Origin: Solwaraspora sp. WMMD1047
GTDB taxonomy: Bacteria > Actinomycetota > Actinomycetes > Mycobacteriales > Micromonosporaceae
DNA length: 64,000 nt
Assembly (NCBI RefSeq): GCF_029626155.1
Contig: NZ_JARUBL010000001.1
Location: 3,886,501 to 3,950,500, forward strand
Direction: 5' to 3'
Position numbers and translations under genes: made by a program. The stretch's first letter is position 1. Each line of letters starts with the position of its first letter. The notes under the pieces were generated by a model, which searched no databases, was not told the DNA's origin, and saw only the letters and a list, made by a program, of their open reading frames with translations. Shown here in pieces: positions 8,991 through 18,102 of this stretch.

Positions 8991-9290
8991 TCAGTTGTCG
9001 CGGCCGCGCTGCACCGGGTCGTTGACCGGCTGCGCGGGCGGCTGGTACCCCTGCGGGTGCACGCTGGTCGGCTGGATCGCCGGGTCCGGCTGCAGCGGCT
9101 GGCGGCCGTGCTGGGCGTCGGCCTTCTCGGCCAGGTCCTTGTCGTCGTCGGCCAGGCTCTTCGTCTCGGCCTTGATGATCCGCAGCGATCGGCCGAGCGA
9201 GCGGGCGGCGTCCGGCAGCCGCTTCGCGCCGAACAGGAGGATCAGCACGACCACGAGGACGGCGATGTGCCACGGCTTGAGGGCACCCAT
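8991..9290 (-). CDS. tatA: Sec-independent protein translocase subunit TatA
   Basis: This 99-residue TatA/E protein has one N-terminal membrane helix (about residues 7-20, WHIAVLVVVLILLFGA). The FG hinge is followed by the amphipathic helix KRLPDAARSLGRSLRIIK and a charged, proline-rich tail. TatA forms the pore-like assembly recruited by TatC. The ATG start follows a GGAG ribosome site. No tatB-like gene is next to it, as usual in actinobacterial tatAC operons. Confidence 0.96.
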   Translation of the reverse strand: MGALKPWHIAVLVVVLILLFGAKRLPDAARSLGRSLRIIKAETKSLADDDKDLAEKADAQHGRQPLQPDPAIQPTSVHPQGYQPPAQPVNDPVQRGRDN

Positions 9291-9335
9291 GGGAACTCCA
9301 GTCGGTCTTCTTGGCGGTGAGAGGTGTTGCAGGCC

Positions 9336-9341
9336 ATCGTA
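9336..9341 (-). promoter_or_regulatory. Candidate tatA -10 element
   Basis: TACGAT on the minus strand, which would give a leader of about 35-40 bases before ATG 9290. It is inferred from the hexamer only. Confidence 0.35.
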
Positions 9342-9402
9342 CGTCCGTCGCGGGCCCGTGCCACCTGCCGGGCGGCTGGCAGTTCGCCCCGGTCGGTGAA
9401 GT

Positions 9403-9430
9403 GTTGACCAACGGCGCGTTTCCCGTCAAC
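9403..9430. promoter_or_regulatory. Inverted repeat GTTGAC-N16-GTCAAC upstream of tatA
   Basis: Two perfect 6-base arms separated by 16 bases lie in the 212-bp gap between the coiled-coil gene and tatA. On the minus strand each could resemble a TTGAC-type -35. Its function is unknown. Confidence 0.3.
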
Positions 9431-9502
9431 CCACCTCCGGCGCACTCTTGCACGCTGAAGATGCCTTCCGGACAGGAACGCGCACGGTCGGCGCGGGCGG
9501 GG

Positions 9503-9766
9503 TCACTCCGCGCGTTCGGCCTCGCCCTTCTTGGCGCGGATCAGCTCCAGTCGCCGCGCGGCGGTCTCGGCGGACTCCCGCAGCGCGGCCAGCCGCTCCT
9601 CCAGACCGGCCGCGGCGGCCTGGAGCGACTCCGCCTCGGCCTGCCGGCCCTGCAGCCGCCGGGCGGCCCGGTCCAGCGCGGGCAGCCGGGTCAGCACCGG
9701 GCGGACCGCCAGGGCCAGCACCAGCAGGGCGACGACAAGCACCGCGACCACGATCCACTTCACCAC
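9503..9766 (-). CDS. Small single-pass membrane protein with coiled coil
   Basis: This 87-residue protein has one N-terminal hydrophobic helix (VKWIVVAVLVVALLVLALAV). A predicted coiled coil follows from about residue 30 to 80, rich in Ala, Leu, Glu and Arg (LQAAAAGLEERLAALRESAE). It is not assigned to a named family here. It lies between pafC and tatA on the same strand, where many actinobacteria have a similar short membrane gene. The GTG at 9766 is seven bases after TAGGCT, so it is probably a leaderless transcript independent of pafBC. It could be a scaffold or a small membrane adaptor. Confidence 0.75.
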   Translation of the reverse strand: MVKWIVVAVLVVALLVLALAVRPVLTRLPALDRAARRLQGRQAEAESLQAAAAGLEERLAALRESAETAARRLELIRAKKGEAERAE

Positions 9767-9773
9767 GCCGGAC

Positions 9774-9779
9774 AGCCTA
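9774..9779 (-). promoter_or_regulatory. Leaderless -10 element of the coiled-coil gene
   Basis: TAGGCT on the minus strand, seven bases before GTG 9766. It starts immediately after the pafC stop codon. Confidence 0.6.
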
Positions 9780-9780
9780 G

Positions 9781-10854
9781 TCAGTGGGCGACCGCGGCGC
9801 CCGTCCGGTCAGCGGACGCGGGCGTGCCGTAGGCGTCGAGCGCCGCCGCCGCCTCCGCCCGGACCCGCTCGACCAGCTCCGGCGGGGAGACGACCGTCAC
9901 GTCCGGACCCAACCCCAGCACGAACCGGCGGGCCCAGCCCAGGTCGCTGACCCGCAACGACACCAGCCAGTCACCCGAGGGGTTGGCGCCGGCCCCGTCG
10001 GCGGGGTCAGGCTCGACCCGCTCGCACGGGTAGTACTCGGTGATCCACCGGCCGGACCGGCCGACCCGCAGCGTCACCAGCGGCAACTCGCCGGACGGCT
10101 GGAACACTCCGGCGCTGATGTCGTGCAGCCGCGCCTCCGGCGGGGCGGCGGCCGGCTCGTCCAACTCGGCCAGCGCGTCGATCCGGTCGGCCCGGAACAT
10201 CCGGACCGCCTCGGCCCGGCGGCACCACGCCTCCAGGTAGGCCCGGCCGCCGACCATCAGCACCCGGATCGGGTCGATGGTGCGTTCGGTGGTCTCGTCC
10301 CGGGTCGCCGTGTAGTAGGTGATCCGCAGCGCCCGGCGGCGCTGCACCGCGCCACGGAGCTGATCGACCCGGTCGCCGTCGCCGGGCATCCGCACCTCGA
10401 CCGGAGCGCCGGCCAGGTCCCCGGCGGCGTTCTCGATCTTGGCGAGGGCCCGCTCGATGGCGTCCCGGTTCGGCATCCCCGGGGTCTCCGCGAGCATCCG
10501 CAGCGCGACCACCAGGGCCAGCGCCTCGTCCGGGGTGAGCCGCAGCGGCCGGTCGATGCCCGCGTCGTAGGTGATGGTGACCCGGTCGCCGTCGAAGGCC
10601 ATGTCGATCAGGTCACCCGGACCGTACCCGGGCAGCCCGCAGACCCAGAGCAGCTCCAGGTCCTCGCGCAGCTGCCGCTCGCTGACGCCGAGGTCGGCGG
10701 CGGCCTCGGCCACCTCGATGCCCGGCCGGGCCAGCAGGTACGGCACCAGGTTGAGCAGCCGGGCCAGCCGGTCGGCCGACGCCTTGGTCCCGGCCGACGC
10801 CCGGTTGCCGGCCGGTCGGCCGGCGGTGCCGCGCGGGGTCGGTGCCGAGGTCAC
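9781..10854 (-). CDS. pafC: WYL-domain transcriptional regulator PafC
   Basis: This 357-residue protein has a DeoR-type winged helix-turn-helix near residues 28-75 (EVAEAAADLGVSERQLREDLELLW). A WYL domain follows (RRRALRITYYTATRDETTERTIDP, then YLEAWCRRAEAVRMFRADRI), with a WCX-like C-terminal region. PafC forms a heterodimer with PafB. In mycobacteria PafBC activates a RecA-independent DNA-damage response and probably senses single-stranded DNA. The GTG start at 10854 overlaps the pafB stop (GTGA), so the partners are translated together. Despite its name it is not a proteasome subunit. Confidence 0.93.
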   Translation of the reverse strand: MTSAPTPRGTAGRPAGNRASAGTKASADRLARLLNLVPYLLARPGIEVAEAAADLGVSERQLREDLELLWVCGLPGYGPGDLIDMAFDGDRVTITYDAGIDRPLRLTPDEALALVVALRMLAETPGMPNRDAIERALAKIENAAGDLAGAPVEVRMPGDGDRVDQLRGAVQRRRALRITYYTATRDETTERTIDPIRVLMVGGRAYLEAWCRRAEAVRMFRADRIDALAELDEPAAAPPEARLHDISAGVFQPSGELPLVTLRVGRSGRWITEYYPCERVEPDPADGAGANPSGDWLVSLRVSDLGWARRFVLGLGPDVTVVSPPELVERVRAEAAAALDAYGTPASADRTGAAVAH

Positions 10855-11852
10855 CTCGGCACCCCGGCGGAGGGGACCGGCTCGTCGTGCCGGGCGGCGA
10901 TCTCCTTCAGCCGCTGGATGACCGCCTCCCGCACCTCCGGCGGGTCGAGCACCCGCACGTCGGAGCCGTAGCCGACCAGGGTCGCCGCCAGCGAGTCCGG
11001 GCAGGCGTACGGCAGCACCAGCCGGTCGCCGTCGGGAGCGCTGGTGCTATCCCCGGCCCACCGGCGCAGCCCGGCCGCCCGGCCGGGCCGGACCAGCACG
11101 GTGGCCCGGCCGGTCCGCTCGACCGGCCCGGACCAGCGGGCCACATGGCTGATCAGATCCACGCCGGCCGGCGGCTGGAACGAGCCCGGCGCACCGCTGA
11201 CCTTCACCGCGCCGACGATCCGGGACAGTCGGAAGCAGCGGGTCGCCTCCCGGTCGAGATCGTGACCGACCACGTACCACCGGCCGCGCCAGCAGACCAC
11301 CCCCCACGGCTGCAGCCGCCGCTGGGTGGGGGCGTCGCCCGAGGGCACCCGGTAGGTGAAGCCGGCGGTCCGCCGGTCCCGGGCGGCGGCGGTCAGCGGC
11401 TCGAACGCGGGGTCGACGGTGACCACCGGCTCCATGCCGAGCGTCGCCTGCGGGTCGACGTCGATGCCGGCGGCCCGCAGCTTGGCCAGGCCGGAGGAGG
11501 CGGCGGCGGCCAGCCCGGCGTGCTGCCAGAGCCGGGCGGCGATGCCCACGGCGGCCGCCTCGTCGGGCTCCAGCGGGATGTCCGGCAGCGCGTATTCGCG
11601 GTGCGCGATGCGGTAGCCCGGCTCGCTGTCGAAGACGCTCGCCGTGCCGGTCTCCAGCGGAACGCCGAGTTCACGCAGCTCAGCCTTGTCCCGCTCGAAC
11701 TTGCGCTGGAACGCCTCGTGGTCGCGCGGGTCGTCCGGATCGTGCCCGTAGCCGGGCACGGTCGCGGCGATCTGCGCGGCGGTCAGGTACCGCCGCGTGG
11801 AGAGCAGGCAGATCACCAGGTTGACCAGGCGTTCCGTGCGGGTCCGCGACAC
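10851..11852 (-). CDS. pafB: WYL-domain transcriptional regulator PafB
   Basis: This 333-residue partner of PafC begins VSRTRTERLVNLVICLLSTRRYLTA with a winged helix, where LTAAQIAATVPGY is the recognition region. A WYL domain follows (RRTAGFTYRVPSG, then WGVVCWRGRWYVVGHDLDR) and a C-terminal WCX-like domain. GTG 11852 is chosen rather than the upstream ATG 11891 because TAGCGT lies exactly seven bases before it and the protein then starts at the conserved SRTRTERL. It lies head-to-head with the DUF3866 gene, and the two -10 elements are about 145 bases apart. Confidence 0.92.
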   Translation of the reverse strand: MSRTRTERLVNLVICLLSTRRYLTAAQIAATVPGYGHDPDDPRDHEAFQRKFERDKAELRELGVPLETGTASVFDSEPGYRIAHREYALPDIPLEPDEAAAVGIAARLWQHAGLAAAASSGLAKLRAAGIDVDPQATLGMEPVVTVDPAFEPLTAAARDRRTAGFTYRVPSGDAPTQRRLQPWGVVCWRGRWYVVGHDLDREATRCFRLSRIVGAVKVSGAPGSFQPPAGVDLISHVARWSGPVERTGRATVLVRPGRAAGLRRWAGDSTSAPDGDRLVLPYACPDSLAATLVGYGSDVRVLDPPEVREAVIQRLKEIAARHDEPVPSAGVPR

Positions 11853-11859
11853 GTACCAG

Positions 11860-11865
11860 ACGCTA
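11860..11865 (-). promoter_or_regulatory. Leaderless -10 element of pafB
   Basis: TAGCGT on the minus strand, seven bases before GTG 11852. Confidence 0.65.
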
Positions 11866-12009
11866 GCAGTGTTGTCCGGTATTTCGCGCACCCGAGCGCG
11901 CCGTGCCGTGATCGCGTTCGCGAGCCGGCGCCGGAGCGGTATCCGGGCGGTGGCGGCGGGTGACGGTCACCGTGCCGCCCCCGCGTCGGGCGGCCGGGAC
12001 CGGTCCGGC

Positions 12010-12015
12010 TAGCGT
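12010..12015 (+). promoter_or_regulatory. Leaderless -10 element of the DUF3866 gene
   Basis: TAGCGT on the plus strand, seven bases before ATG 12023. Confidence 0.65.
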
Positions 12016-12022
12016 GCCGGCC

Positions 12023-13108
12023 ATGGTTCGATGGCGGTCCGGCACGGTGGCGGTGCTGCGGCGGAGCTGGCACGGGGCGGTCGAGTTGGACGTCACGCTG
12101 CCCGACGGGAGCACCCTGCGGGCCCTGGCGTACCCGGCCCTGGTCGGCGACCCGCAGCCCGGCGACCGGGTGCTGCTCAACGTCGGCGCCCTGCTGATGG
12201 GGCTGGGCACCGGCGGGTACGCCCTGGTGGTGGCGCTGCCCGACCGGCTGCCCCCGGATCCGGTCGAGCCGGGTTCGACCCGCGACGCCGGGCACCTGGT
12301 GAAGGCCCGCTACACCCCGCTACAGCCGATCCTGCTCGGCGCCGACGAGGACGCCTCCCCGCACCGGGCCGTGCTGGCCGACGCCGACGACCTGGCCGGT
12401 CTGCCGGTGGTCACGGCCGACCTGCACTCGGCCCTGCCGGCGATCATCGCCGGCATCCGGGCGGACGCGCCAGGGCTGCGGATCGGCTACCTGATGACCG
12501 ACGGTGGAGCGCTGCCGGCCTGGTTCTCCCGCACCCTGTCCGGGCTGCGCGGCGAACTGGTCGGCACGGTCACCGTTGGTCAGGCGTTCGGCGGCGACCT
12601 GGAGGCGACGAACGTGCACAGCGGGCTGCTCGCGGCCCGGCACGCGCTCGGCGCGGAGATCGTGATCGTCACCCAGGGGCCGGGCAATCTCGGCACCGGC
12701 ACCCGGTGGGGGTTCTCCGGGGTGGGCGTCGGTGAGGCGGTGAACGCGGTGGCCGCGCTGGGCGGGCGGCCGGTCGGCTCGCTGCGGATCTCGGCGGCCG
12801 ACCCCCGGCCCCGGCACCGGGGCGTGTCCCACCACAGCCTCACCGCGTACGGGCGGGTCGCCCTGGCCGCCGCGGACCTGGTGGTGCCGGCGGAGCTGGC
12901 GCCGGAGCTGGCCGGGCCGGTCGAGGCGGCGCTCGCCCCGCTGGCCGGGCGGCACCGGATCGTCCGGGTCGACGTCACCGGGCTCGACCAGGCGCTGCGG
13001 GCCACCCAGGTGAGTTTGTCCACAATGGGCAGAGGGCTCGACGCCGACCACGCCTACTTCCTGGCCGCCGCCGCGGCCGGCCGGCACGCCGCCAGCCTGC
13101 TGACCTGA
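12023..13108 (+). CDS. DUF3866 family protein
   Basis: This 361-residue protein matches the actinobacterial DUF3866 family, whose function is unknown. Visible features are an N-terminal beta-rich region (SGTVAVLRRSWHGAVELDV), GHLVKARYTPLQ, LHSALPAIIAG, and a glycine-rich centre TQGPGNLGTGTRWGFSGVG that looks like a nucleotide- or phosphate-binding loop. RHRGVSHHSLTAYG contains paired His that could bind a metal. There are no membrane segments. ATG 12023 is supported by TAGCGT seven bases upstream. The gene is encoded opposite to pafB and pafA inside the Pup-locus arm, a common position for this family. No biochemical role should be assumed. Confidence 0.85.
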   Translation: MVRWRSGTVAVLRRSWHGAVELDVTLPDGSTLRALAYPALVGDPQPGDRVLLNVGALLMGLGTGGYALVVALPDRLPPDPVEPGSTRDAGHLVKARYTPLQPILLGADEDASPHRAVLADADDLAGLPVVTADLHSALPAIIAGIRADAPGLRIGYLMTDGGALPAWFSRTLSGLRGELVGTVTVGQAFGGDLEATNVHSGLLAARHALGAEIVIVTQGPGNLGTGTRWGFSGVGVGEAVNAVAALGGRPVGSLRISAADPRPRHRGVSHHSLTAYGRVALAAADLVVPAELAPELAGPVEAALAPLAGRHRIVRVDVTGLDQALRATQVSLSTMGRGLDADHAYFLAAAAAGRHAASLLT

Positions 13109-13138
13109 GCCGCCGGGACTGTCCATCCGGCGGCAGGC

Positions 13139-13212
13139 GGCCAGGTGGATCGGGCGAGCAGGCCGCCAGGTGGATCAGGCCGGCAGGCCCCCGGTCGGAT
13201 CAGGCGAGCAGG
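13139..13212. repeat. Degenerate tandem repeat between DUF3866 and the small membrane gene
   Basis: Three imperfect copies of a unit of about 25-28 bases, built around AGGTGGATC and GAGCAGG, fill the gap and run into the 3' end of the small membrane gene. Divergence between copies argues for slippage rather than a functional array. Confidence 0.5.
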
Positions 13213-13547
13213 ACCAGGGTGGCCCAGGCGCCGACGATCAGCAGCAGCACCGCCGCGAGCACCCAGGTCGGCACCTTGTGCCCGCCCTGCCGGTTGCGGG
13301 CCACCTCGGCGGCGATCTTGTCCCGGCGCCGTTCCAGCCAGCCCGGCCGGGGCCGGACCGGTTCAGCCGTGCCGGTGCGGGCCGGATCGGCGCCGCCGGC
13401 AGCCGGATCGGCGTCATGGGCAGCCGGATCGGCGTCATGGGCAGCCGGATCGGCGCCGTGAGCGGCGTCGGCCGCCCGGTGGTCCGGGTCGGCGGCCCGG
13501 GGACCGGGGTGGTCGCGGTCGTCGGGGGTCGGCATCGGGGCAGTCAT
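13200..13547 (-). CDS. Small C-terminally anchored membrane protein with DPAAHDA repeats
   Basis: This 115-residue protein has a polar, Asp/Ala/His-rich N-terminal half containing the heptad DPAAHDA repeated about three times. A basic segment follows (RPGWLERRRDKIAAEVARNRQGGHK), then one C-terminal membrane helix (VPTWVLAAVLLLIVGAWATLVLLA). It has no recognised domain. The conserved part appears to be the basic stretch and the helix, with the repeat region free to vary in length. It lies immediately downstream of pafA on the same strand. A TAGGCT hexamer nine bases before the ATG suggests its own promoter. Confidence 0.7.
   Translation of the reverse strand: MTAPMPTPDDRDHPGPRAADPDHRAADAAHGADPAAHDADPAAHDADPAAGGADPARTGTAEPVRPRPGWLERRRDKIAAEVARNRQGGHKVPTWVLAAVLLLIVGAWATLVLLA
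13399..13461. repeat. 21-bp tandem repeat, three copies, inside the small membrane gene
   Basis: Units at 13399-13419, 13420-13440 and 13441-13461; the first two are identical and the third is diverged at its end. The 21-base length keeps the reading frame and encodes the DPAAHDA heptads. Confidence 0.85.
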
Positions 13548-13556
13548 AGCGGGCCG

Positions 13557-13562
13557 AGCCTA
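13557..13562 (-). promoter_or_regulatory. Candidate -10 element of the small membrane gene
   Basis: TAGGCT on the minus strand, nine bases before ATG 13547. Confidence 0.45.
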
Positions 13563-13578
13563 CCGCCCGGCACGCCGG

Positions 13579-14937
13579 TCACATGCTGGCGATCAGCCGT
13601 TCCACCCGCTCGTCGTAGGCCCGGAACGGGTCCTTGCACAGGACGGTGCGCTGCGCCTGGTCGTTGAGCTTGAGGTGCACCCAGTCGACGGTGAAGTCGC
13701 GACGCTTCTCCTGGGCCTGCCGGATGAACTCGCCGCGCAACCGGGCCCGGGTGGTCTGCGGCGGGGTCTCCTTCGCCTCGAAGATCTCCAGGTCGGTGGC
13801 GATCCGGTCCACCTGCTTACGGCGCTCCAGCAGGCCGTACAGGCCCCGGCCGCGACGCAGGTCGTGGTAGGCCAGATCCATCTGGGCGATCCTCGGGTGC
13901 GACAGCGGCAGGTCGTGCTTGCGCTGGTACCGCTCGATCAGCTTCAGCTTGGTGACCCAGTCGATCTCCCGCGCCACCGGGTCGAGGTCGCCGGTCTCGA
14001 CCGCCCGCAACACCCGGCCCCAGAGCTCGACGACCCGCTTCGCGGTCTGGTCACCGCCGCGCCGCTCGACGAACTCGGTGGCCTTGGCGAGGTACTCCTG
14101 CTGGATTTCCAGGGCGCTGACCTCCTTGTTGGAGGTGAGCCGGACCTTGCGGCGGCCGGTGATGTCGTGGGACACCTCGCGGATCGCCCGGATCGGGTTC
14201 TCCAGCGACAGGTCGCGCATCACCACCCCGGCCTCGATCATCCGCAGCACGATGTCGGCCGTGCCCACCTTGAGCAGGGTGGTGACCTCGTTCATGTTCG
14301 AGTCGCCGACGATGACGTGCAGCCGGCGGTAGCGCTCGGCGTCGGCGTGCGGCTCGTCGCGGGTGTTGATGATCGGCCGGCTCCGGGTGGTCGCGGACGA
14401 GACGCCCTCCCAGATGTGCTCGGCCCGCTGGGACAGGCAGTAGACCGCCCCGCGCGGGGTCTGCAGCACCTTGCCGGCCCCGCAGATCAGCTGCCGGGTC
14501 ACCAGGAACGGGATCAGCACGTCGGCCAGCCGGCCGAACTCGCCGTGCCGGGAGACCAGGTAGTTCTCGTGGCAGCCGTACGAGTTGCCGGCCGAGTCGG
14601 TGTTGTTCTTGAACAGGTAGATCTCACCCGCGATGCCCTCGTCGTGCAGCCGCTTCTCCGCGTCGACGAGCAACCCCTCCAGGATCCGCTCGCCGGCCCG
14701 GTCGTGGGCGACCAGGTCGGCCACCGAGTCGCACTCCGGGGTGGCGTACTCGGGGTGTGACCCGACGTCCAGGTACAGCCGGGCACCGTTGCGCAGGAAC
14801 ACGTTGCTGGACCGGCCCCAGGAGACCACCCGGCGGAAGAGGTAACGCGCGACCTCGTCCGGGGACAGCCGACGCTGGCCACGGTAGGTACACGTGACGC
14901 CGTACTCGGTCTCAAGGCCGAAGATTCGCCGCTCCAT
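13579..14937 (-). CDS. pafA: Pup--protein ligase PafA
   Basis: PafA joins the C-terminal Glu of Pup to lysines of target proteins, marking them for the proteasome. The 452-residue protein has the glutamine-synthetase-like N-terminus [10 protein letters not shown], with metal-binding Glu9. [15 protein letters not shown] contains the catalytic Asp57. The ATP-site motifs [19 protein letters not shown] and [20 protein letters not shown] follow. The C-terminal domain includes [18 protein letters not shown]. Full length for the family. ATG 14937 lies six bases after TAATGT. In this genome pafA is separated from prcA by the rml cassette, whereas the usual actinobacterial order is prcB-prcA-pafA. Confidence 0.97.
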   Translation of the reverse strand: MERRIFGLETEYGVTCTYRGQRRLSPDEVARYLFRRVVSWGRSSNVFLRNGARLYLDVGSHPEYATPECDSVADLVAHDRAGERILEGLLVDAEKRLHDEGIAGEIYLFKNNTDSAGNSYGCHENYLVSRHGEFGRLADVLIPFLVTRQLICGAGKVLQTPRGAVYCLSQRAEHIWEGVSSATTRSRPIINTRDEPHADAERYRRLHVIVGDSNMNEVTTLLKVGTADIVLRMIEAGVVMRDLSLENPIRAIREVSHDITGRRKVRLTSNKEVSALEIQQEYLAKATEFVERRGGDQTAKRVVELWGRVLRAVETGDLDPVAREIDWVTKLKLIERYQRKHDLPLSHPRIAQMDLAYHDLRRGRGLYGLLERRKQVDRIATDLEIFEAKETPPQTTRARLRGEFIRQAQEKRRDFTVDWVHLKLNDQAQRTVLCKDPFRAYDERVERLIASM

Positions 14938-14943
14938 GCACAG

Positions 14944-14949
14944 ACATTA
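14944..14949 (-). promoter_or_regulatory. Leaderless -10 element of pafA
   Basis: TAATGT on the minus strand, six bases before ATG 14937. It gives pafA its own promoter, consistent with its separation from prcBA. Confidence 0.65.
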
Positions 14950-15043
14950 ACCGCCCGGAGCCCGGGTTGGTCAGCGTCGGCTCGCCGCAATGCGCGACGG
15001 GGCAAACTCGGCCCGTCGCGGGCCGCCCGTCCGGGCGTCCGGA

Positions 15044-15904
15044 TCAGCGGAGCAGGTCCAGCAGGTACTGGCCGTACCCGCTCTTGGTCAGCGGGGCGGC
15101 GAGGGCGCGGAGCTGGTCGTCGTCGATCAGACCGGCCCGCCACACCTCCTCCTCGATACAGCCGATCTTCATCCCCTGCCGCTCCTCGATCACCCGGACG
15201 AACTCGGCGGCCTGCATCATCGAGGCGAAGGTTCCGGTGTCCAGCCAGGCGGTCCCCCGGTCGAGCACGGTGACGGTCAGCTCGCCGGCCTCCCGGTACG
15301 CCTCGTTCACGGCGGTGATCTCCAACTCACCCCGGTCGCTGGGGGTGAGCTTGCGGGCGATCTCGACCACCCGGTTGTCGTAGAAGTACAGGCCCGGCAC
15401 CGCGTACCGGGATTTCGGGGTGGCCGGCTTCTCCTCGATCGACAGCACCCGGCCGGCGGAGTCGAAGTCGACCACGCCGTACGCCTCCGGGTTGGCCACC
15501 GGGTACGCGAAGACCCGGCCGCCGACCAGCCCGCCGTGGTCGCCGAGCTGCCGGCCGAGGCCGACGCCGTGGAAAATGTTGTCGCCGAGGATCAGCGCGA
15601 CCGAGTCGTCACCGATGAAGTCGGCCCCCAGCAGGAACGCCTGGGCGATTCCCTCCGGGCGTGGCTGGGCGACGTACTCCAGCCGCAGGCCGAACTGGGC
15701 GCCGTCGCCGAGCAGCCGCTGGAACTGCGGCTGGTCGTCCGGGGTGGTGATCACCAGGATCTCCCGCACCCCGGACATCACCAGGGTGGAGAGCGGGTAG
15801 TAGATCATGGGCTTGTCGAAGACCGGCATCAGTTGCTTCGACACCGCGCGGGTGATCGGCCAGAGCCGCGACCCGGTGCCACCGGCGAGCAGGATTCCAC
15901 GCAC
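15044..15904 (-). CDS. rmlA: Glucose-1-phosphate thymidylyltransferase RmlA
   Basis: RmlA makes dTDP-glucose from glucose-1-phosphate and dTTP, the first step to dTDP-L-rhamnose. The 286-residue protein has the signature GGTGSRLWP at residues 8-16, the Lys in [11 protein letters not shown], the metal Asp in [10 protein letters not shown], and GLYFYDN and WLDTGTF of the sugar site. GTG 15904 is fixed by TAGGCT seven bases upstream and gives the normal family length of about 290. It is divergent from rmlB over a 138-bp region. Confidence 0.96.
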   Translation of the reverse strand: MRGILLAGGTGSRLWPITRAVSKQLMPVFDKPMIYYPLSTLVMSGVREILVITTPDDQPQFQRLLGDGAQFGLRLEYVAQPRPEGIAQAFLLGADFIGDDSVALILGDNIFHGVGLGRQLGDHGGLVGGRVFAYPVANPEAYGVVDFDSAGRVLSIEEKPATPKSRYAVPGLYFYDNRVVEIARKLTPSDRGELEITAVNEAYREAGELTVTVLDRGTAWLDTGTFASMMQAAEFVRVIEERQGMKIGCIEEEVWRAGLIDDDQLRALAAPLTKSGYGQYLLDLLR

Positions 15905-15911
15905 CCGCCGG

Positions 15912-15917
15912 AGCCTA
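15912..15917 (-). promoter_or_regulatory. Leaderless -10 element of rmlA
   Basis: TAGGCT on the minus strand, seven bases before GTG 15904. Confidence 0.65.
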
Positions 15918-16027
15918 CCCACGCTGCCGCGCCCACGGCGCGTCGGCCTCCGGACAGCCGGACCCGCAGCCCGGCGCCGTCGGCTCCCGGACACCACGTG
16001 AATGGGGGTCCGCGCGAACCTTTCGCG

Positions 16028-16033
16028 TAGACT
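16028..16033 (+). promoter_or_regulatory. -10 element of the rmlBD operon
   Basis: TAGACT on the plus strand, nine bases before GTG 16043. Transcription would start within one to three bases of the start codon. Confidence 0.5.
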
Positions 16034-16042
16034 CCCGGACCC

Positions 16043-17053
16043 GTGAGGATTCTCATCACCGGCGGCGCCGGGTTCATCGGTTCTGAGTACGTCCGGATGC
16101 TGTTGACCGGTTCCGGTCCCCAGCTCGCGCCCAGCGCGGTGACCGTGCTGGACGCGCTCACCTACTCCGGTAACCCGGCGAACCTCGACCCGGTGCGGGC
16201 GGATCCGCGGTTCAGCTTCGTGCACGGCGACATCTGCGACCCGGCCGTGGTCGACGAGGTGGTCGCCGGCCAGGACGTGATCGTGCACTTCGCGGCCGAG
16301 TCGCACGTCGACCGGTCCATCGACGGCGCAGCGCCGTTCGTGACCACGAACGTGCTCGGCACCCAGACCCTGCTCGACGCCGCCCGTCGGCACGGCACCG
16401 GCCGGTTCGTGCACGTCTCCACCGACGAGGTGTACGGCTCGATCGACGAGGGCTCGTGGACCGAGACCTGGCCGCTGGCGCCGAACTCGCCGTACTCGGC
16501 CGCCAAGGCCGGCTCCGACCTGCTGGCGCTGGCGTACCACCGCACCCACGGCCTCGACGTGGTGATCACCCGCTGCTCCAACAACTACGGGCCGTACCAG
16601 TACCCGGAGAAGGTCATCCCGCTGTTCGTGACAAACCTGCTGGACGGCGGGACGGTGCCGCTCTACGGCGACGGCGGCAACGTGCGGGACTGGCTGCACG
16701 TCTACGACCACTGCGTCGGCATCGCGCTGGTCCAGGAGAAGGGCCGGCCCGGCGAGGTCTACCACATCGGCGGTGGCACCGAGCTCACCAACCGCGAGCT
16801 GACCGAGCGGCTGCTGGCCGCCTGCGGCGCCGGCTGGGACCGGGTCGTTCCGGTCGCCGACCGCAAGGGCCACGACCGCCGCTATTCGCTGGACATCACC
16901 AAGATCTCCGAAGAGCTGGGGTACGCCCCCAGCATCGACCTGGAGCGCGGGCTCGCCGAGACGGTCGCCTGGTACCGGGAGAACCGGGCCTGGTGGGAGC
17001 CGCTGCGGTCGGCCTCCCGCCCGGGCGCGCAGGCCGGCGGGACGGCCGGATGA
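16043..17053 (+). CDS. rmlB: dTDP-glucose 4,6-dehydratase RmlB
   Basis: RmlB converts dTDP-glucose to dTDP-4-keto-6-deoxyglucose using tightly bound NAD. The 336-residue extended-SDR protein has the Rossmann motif [12 protein letters not shown] near residue 4 and the STDEVYG motif with catalytic Asp-Glu. YSAAKAGSD carries the Tyr-Lys pair, and [17 protein letters not shown] is the classical substrate loop. It starts the plus-strand polysaccharide operon and its stop overlaps the rmlD ATG. Confidence 0.97.
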   Translation: MRILITGGAGFIGSEYVRMLLTGSGPQLAPSAVTVLDALTYSGNPANLDPVRADPRFSFVHGDICDPAVVDEVVAGQDVIVHFAAESHVDRSIDGAAPFVTTNVLGTQTLLDAARRHGTGRFVHVSTDEVYGSIDEGSWTETWPLAPNSPYSAAKAGSDLLALAYHRTHGLDVVITRCSNNYGPYQYPEKVIPLFVTNLLDGGTVPLYGDGGNVRDWLHVYDHCVGIALVQEKGRPGEVYHIGGGTELTNRELTERLLAACGAGWDRVVPVADRKGHDRRYSLDITKISEELGYAPSIDLERGLAETVAWYRENRAWWEPLRSASRPGAQAGGTAG

Positions 17054-17973
17054 CCGGCGGTCGCTGGCTGGTCACCGGCGCTGGCGGCATGCTCGGCCGC
17101 GATCTGGTGGCCGCGCTGGACGCCGACCCGGACCGTCGGGTCACCGCCGCCACCCGGGCCGAGCTGGACCTGACCGACCCGGCGGCGCTGCGCTCCGCCG
17201 TCGACGGGCACGACGTGGTGGTCAACGCGGCGGCCTGGACCGACGTCGACGGCGCCGAGACGCAGGAGGCGGCGGCCACCGCGGTCAATGGCACCGGGGT
17301 GGAGAACCTGGCCCGGGCCTGCGCCGAGTCCGGCGCCCGGCTGCTGCACGTCTCCACCGACTACGTCTTCCCCGGCGACGCCGACCGGCCCTACCCGGAG
17401 GACGCGCCGACCGACCCGATGAACGCGTACGGGCGGGGGAAGCTGGTCGGCGAGCTGGCCGTGGCCCGGCTGCTGCCGCAGACCGGTTATGTGGTCCGCA
17501 CCGCCTGGCTGTACGGCGCGCACGGCGGCAACTTCGTCGCCACCATGCTGCGGCTGGCCGGCGAGCGGGAACACCTCGACGTGGTCGACGACCAGCACGG
17601 CCAGCCCACCTGGTCGTACGCGCTGGCGCAGCGGCTGATCGAGCTCGGCGAGGCGGCGCTGGCCGGGCGGGCACCGGCTGGGGCCTACCACGGCACCGCC
17701 ACCGGGCAGACCACCTGGTTCGGTCTGGCCCGGGAGGTGTTCCGGCGCGCCGGGCTCGACCCGGAGCGGGTCCGCCCGACCAGCAGCGACCGGTACGTAC
17801 GACCGGCCCGGCGGCCTGCCTACAGCGTGCTGGGCCATGACCGCTGGAGCGCCGCCGGGCTGGCGCCGATGGCGCACTGGCGGGACATGCTCGCCGCGGC
17901 GCTCTGTCCCGCCGGCCAACAACCCGCCGGGCACCAGCTCACCGTCGGCGACCGGACCACCGTCTCCGGCTGA
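17050..17973 (+). CDS. rmlD: dTDP-4-dehydrorhamnose reductase RmlD
   Basis: RmlD performs the last step of dTDP-L-rhamnose synthesis, NAD(P)H-dependent reduction of the 4-keto group. The 307-residue protein has the nucleotide loop [12 protein letters not shown], the segment [21 protein letters not shown], and YGRGK with catalytic Tyr and Lys. The ATGA overlap with rmlB shows tight coupling. RmlC, the 3,5-epimerase needed between RmlB and RmlD, is not in this cassette and must be encoded elsewhere if rhamnose is the product. Confidence 0.94.
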   Translation: MTGGRWLVTGAGGMLGRDLVAALDADPDRRVTAATRAELDLTDPAALRSAVDGHDVVVNAAAWTDVDGAETQEAAATAVNGTGVENLARACAESGARLLHVSTDYVFPGDADRPYPEDAPTDPMNAYGRGKLVGELAVARLLPQTGYVVRTAWLYGAHGGNFVATMLRLAGEREHLDVVDDQHGQPTWSYALAQRLIELGEAALAGRAPAGAYHGTATGQTTWFGLAREVFRRAGLDPERVRPTSSDRYVRPARRPAYSVLGHDRWSAAGLAPMAHWRDMLAAALCPAGQQPAGHQLTVGDRTTVSG

Positions 17974-18102
17974 CGCGCCGCCGGGCCGGGGGCGCCCAGT
18001 CACCGGTCGCGACCGGGATCGTTGACCGGTTGTGCCGCTCTCCGCCCCCACCCGCACGACCCCGTCCCGCCCCCGCGCCCGGCTCGCGCCGGACGGCCCG
18101 CG

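Noticed and set aside
14938-15043. Search for integration scars at the left edge of the rml cassette
   Set aside because: No tRNA, direct repeat shared with 21687-21782 or recombinase gene could be seen, so no mobile element is claimed.
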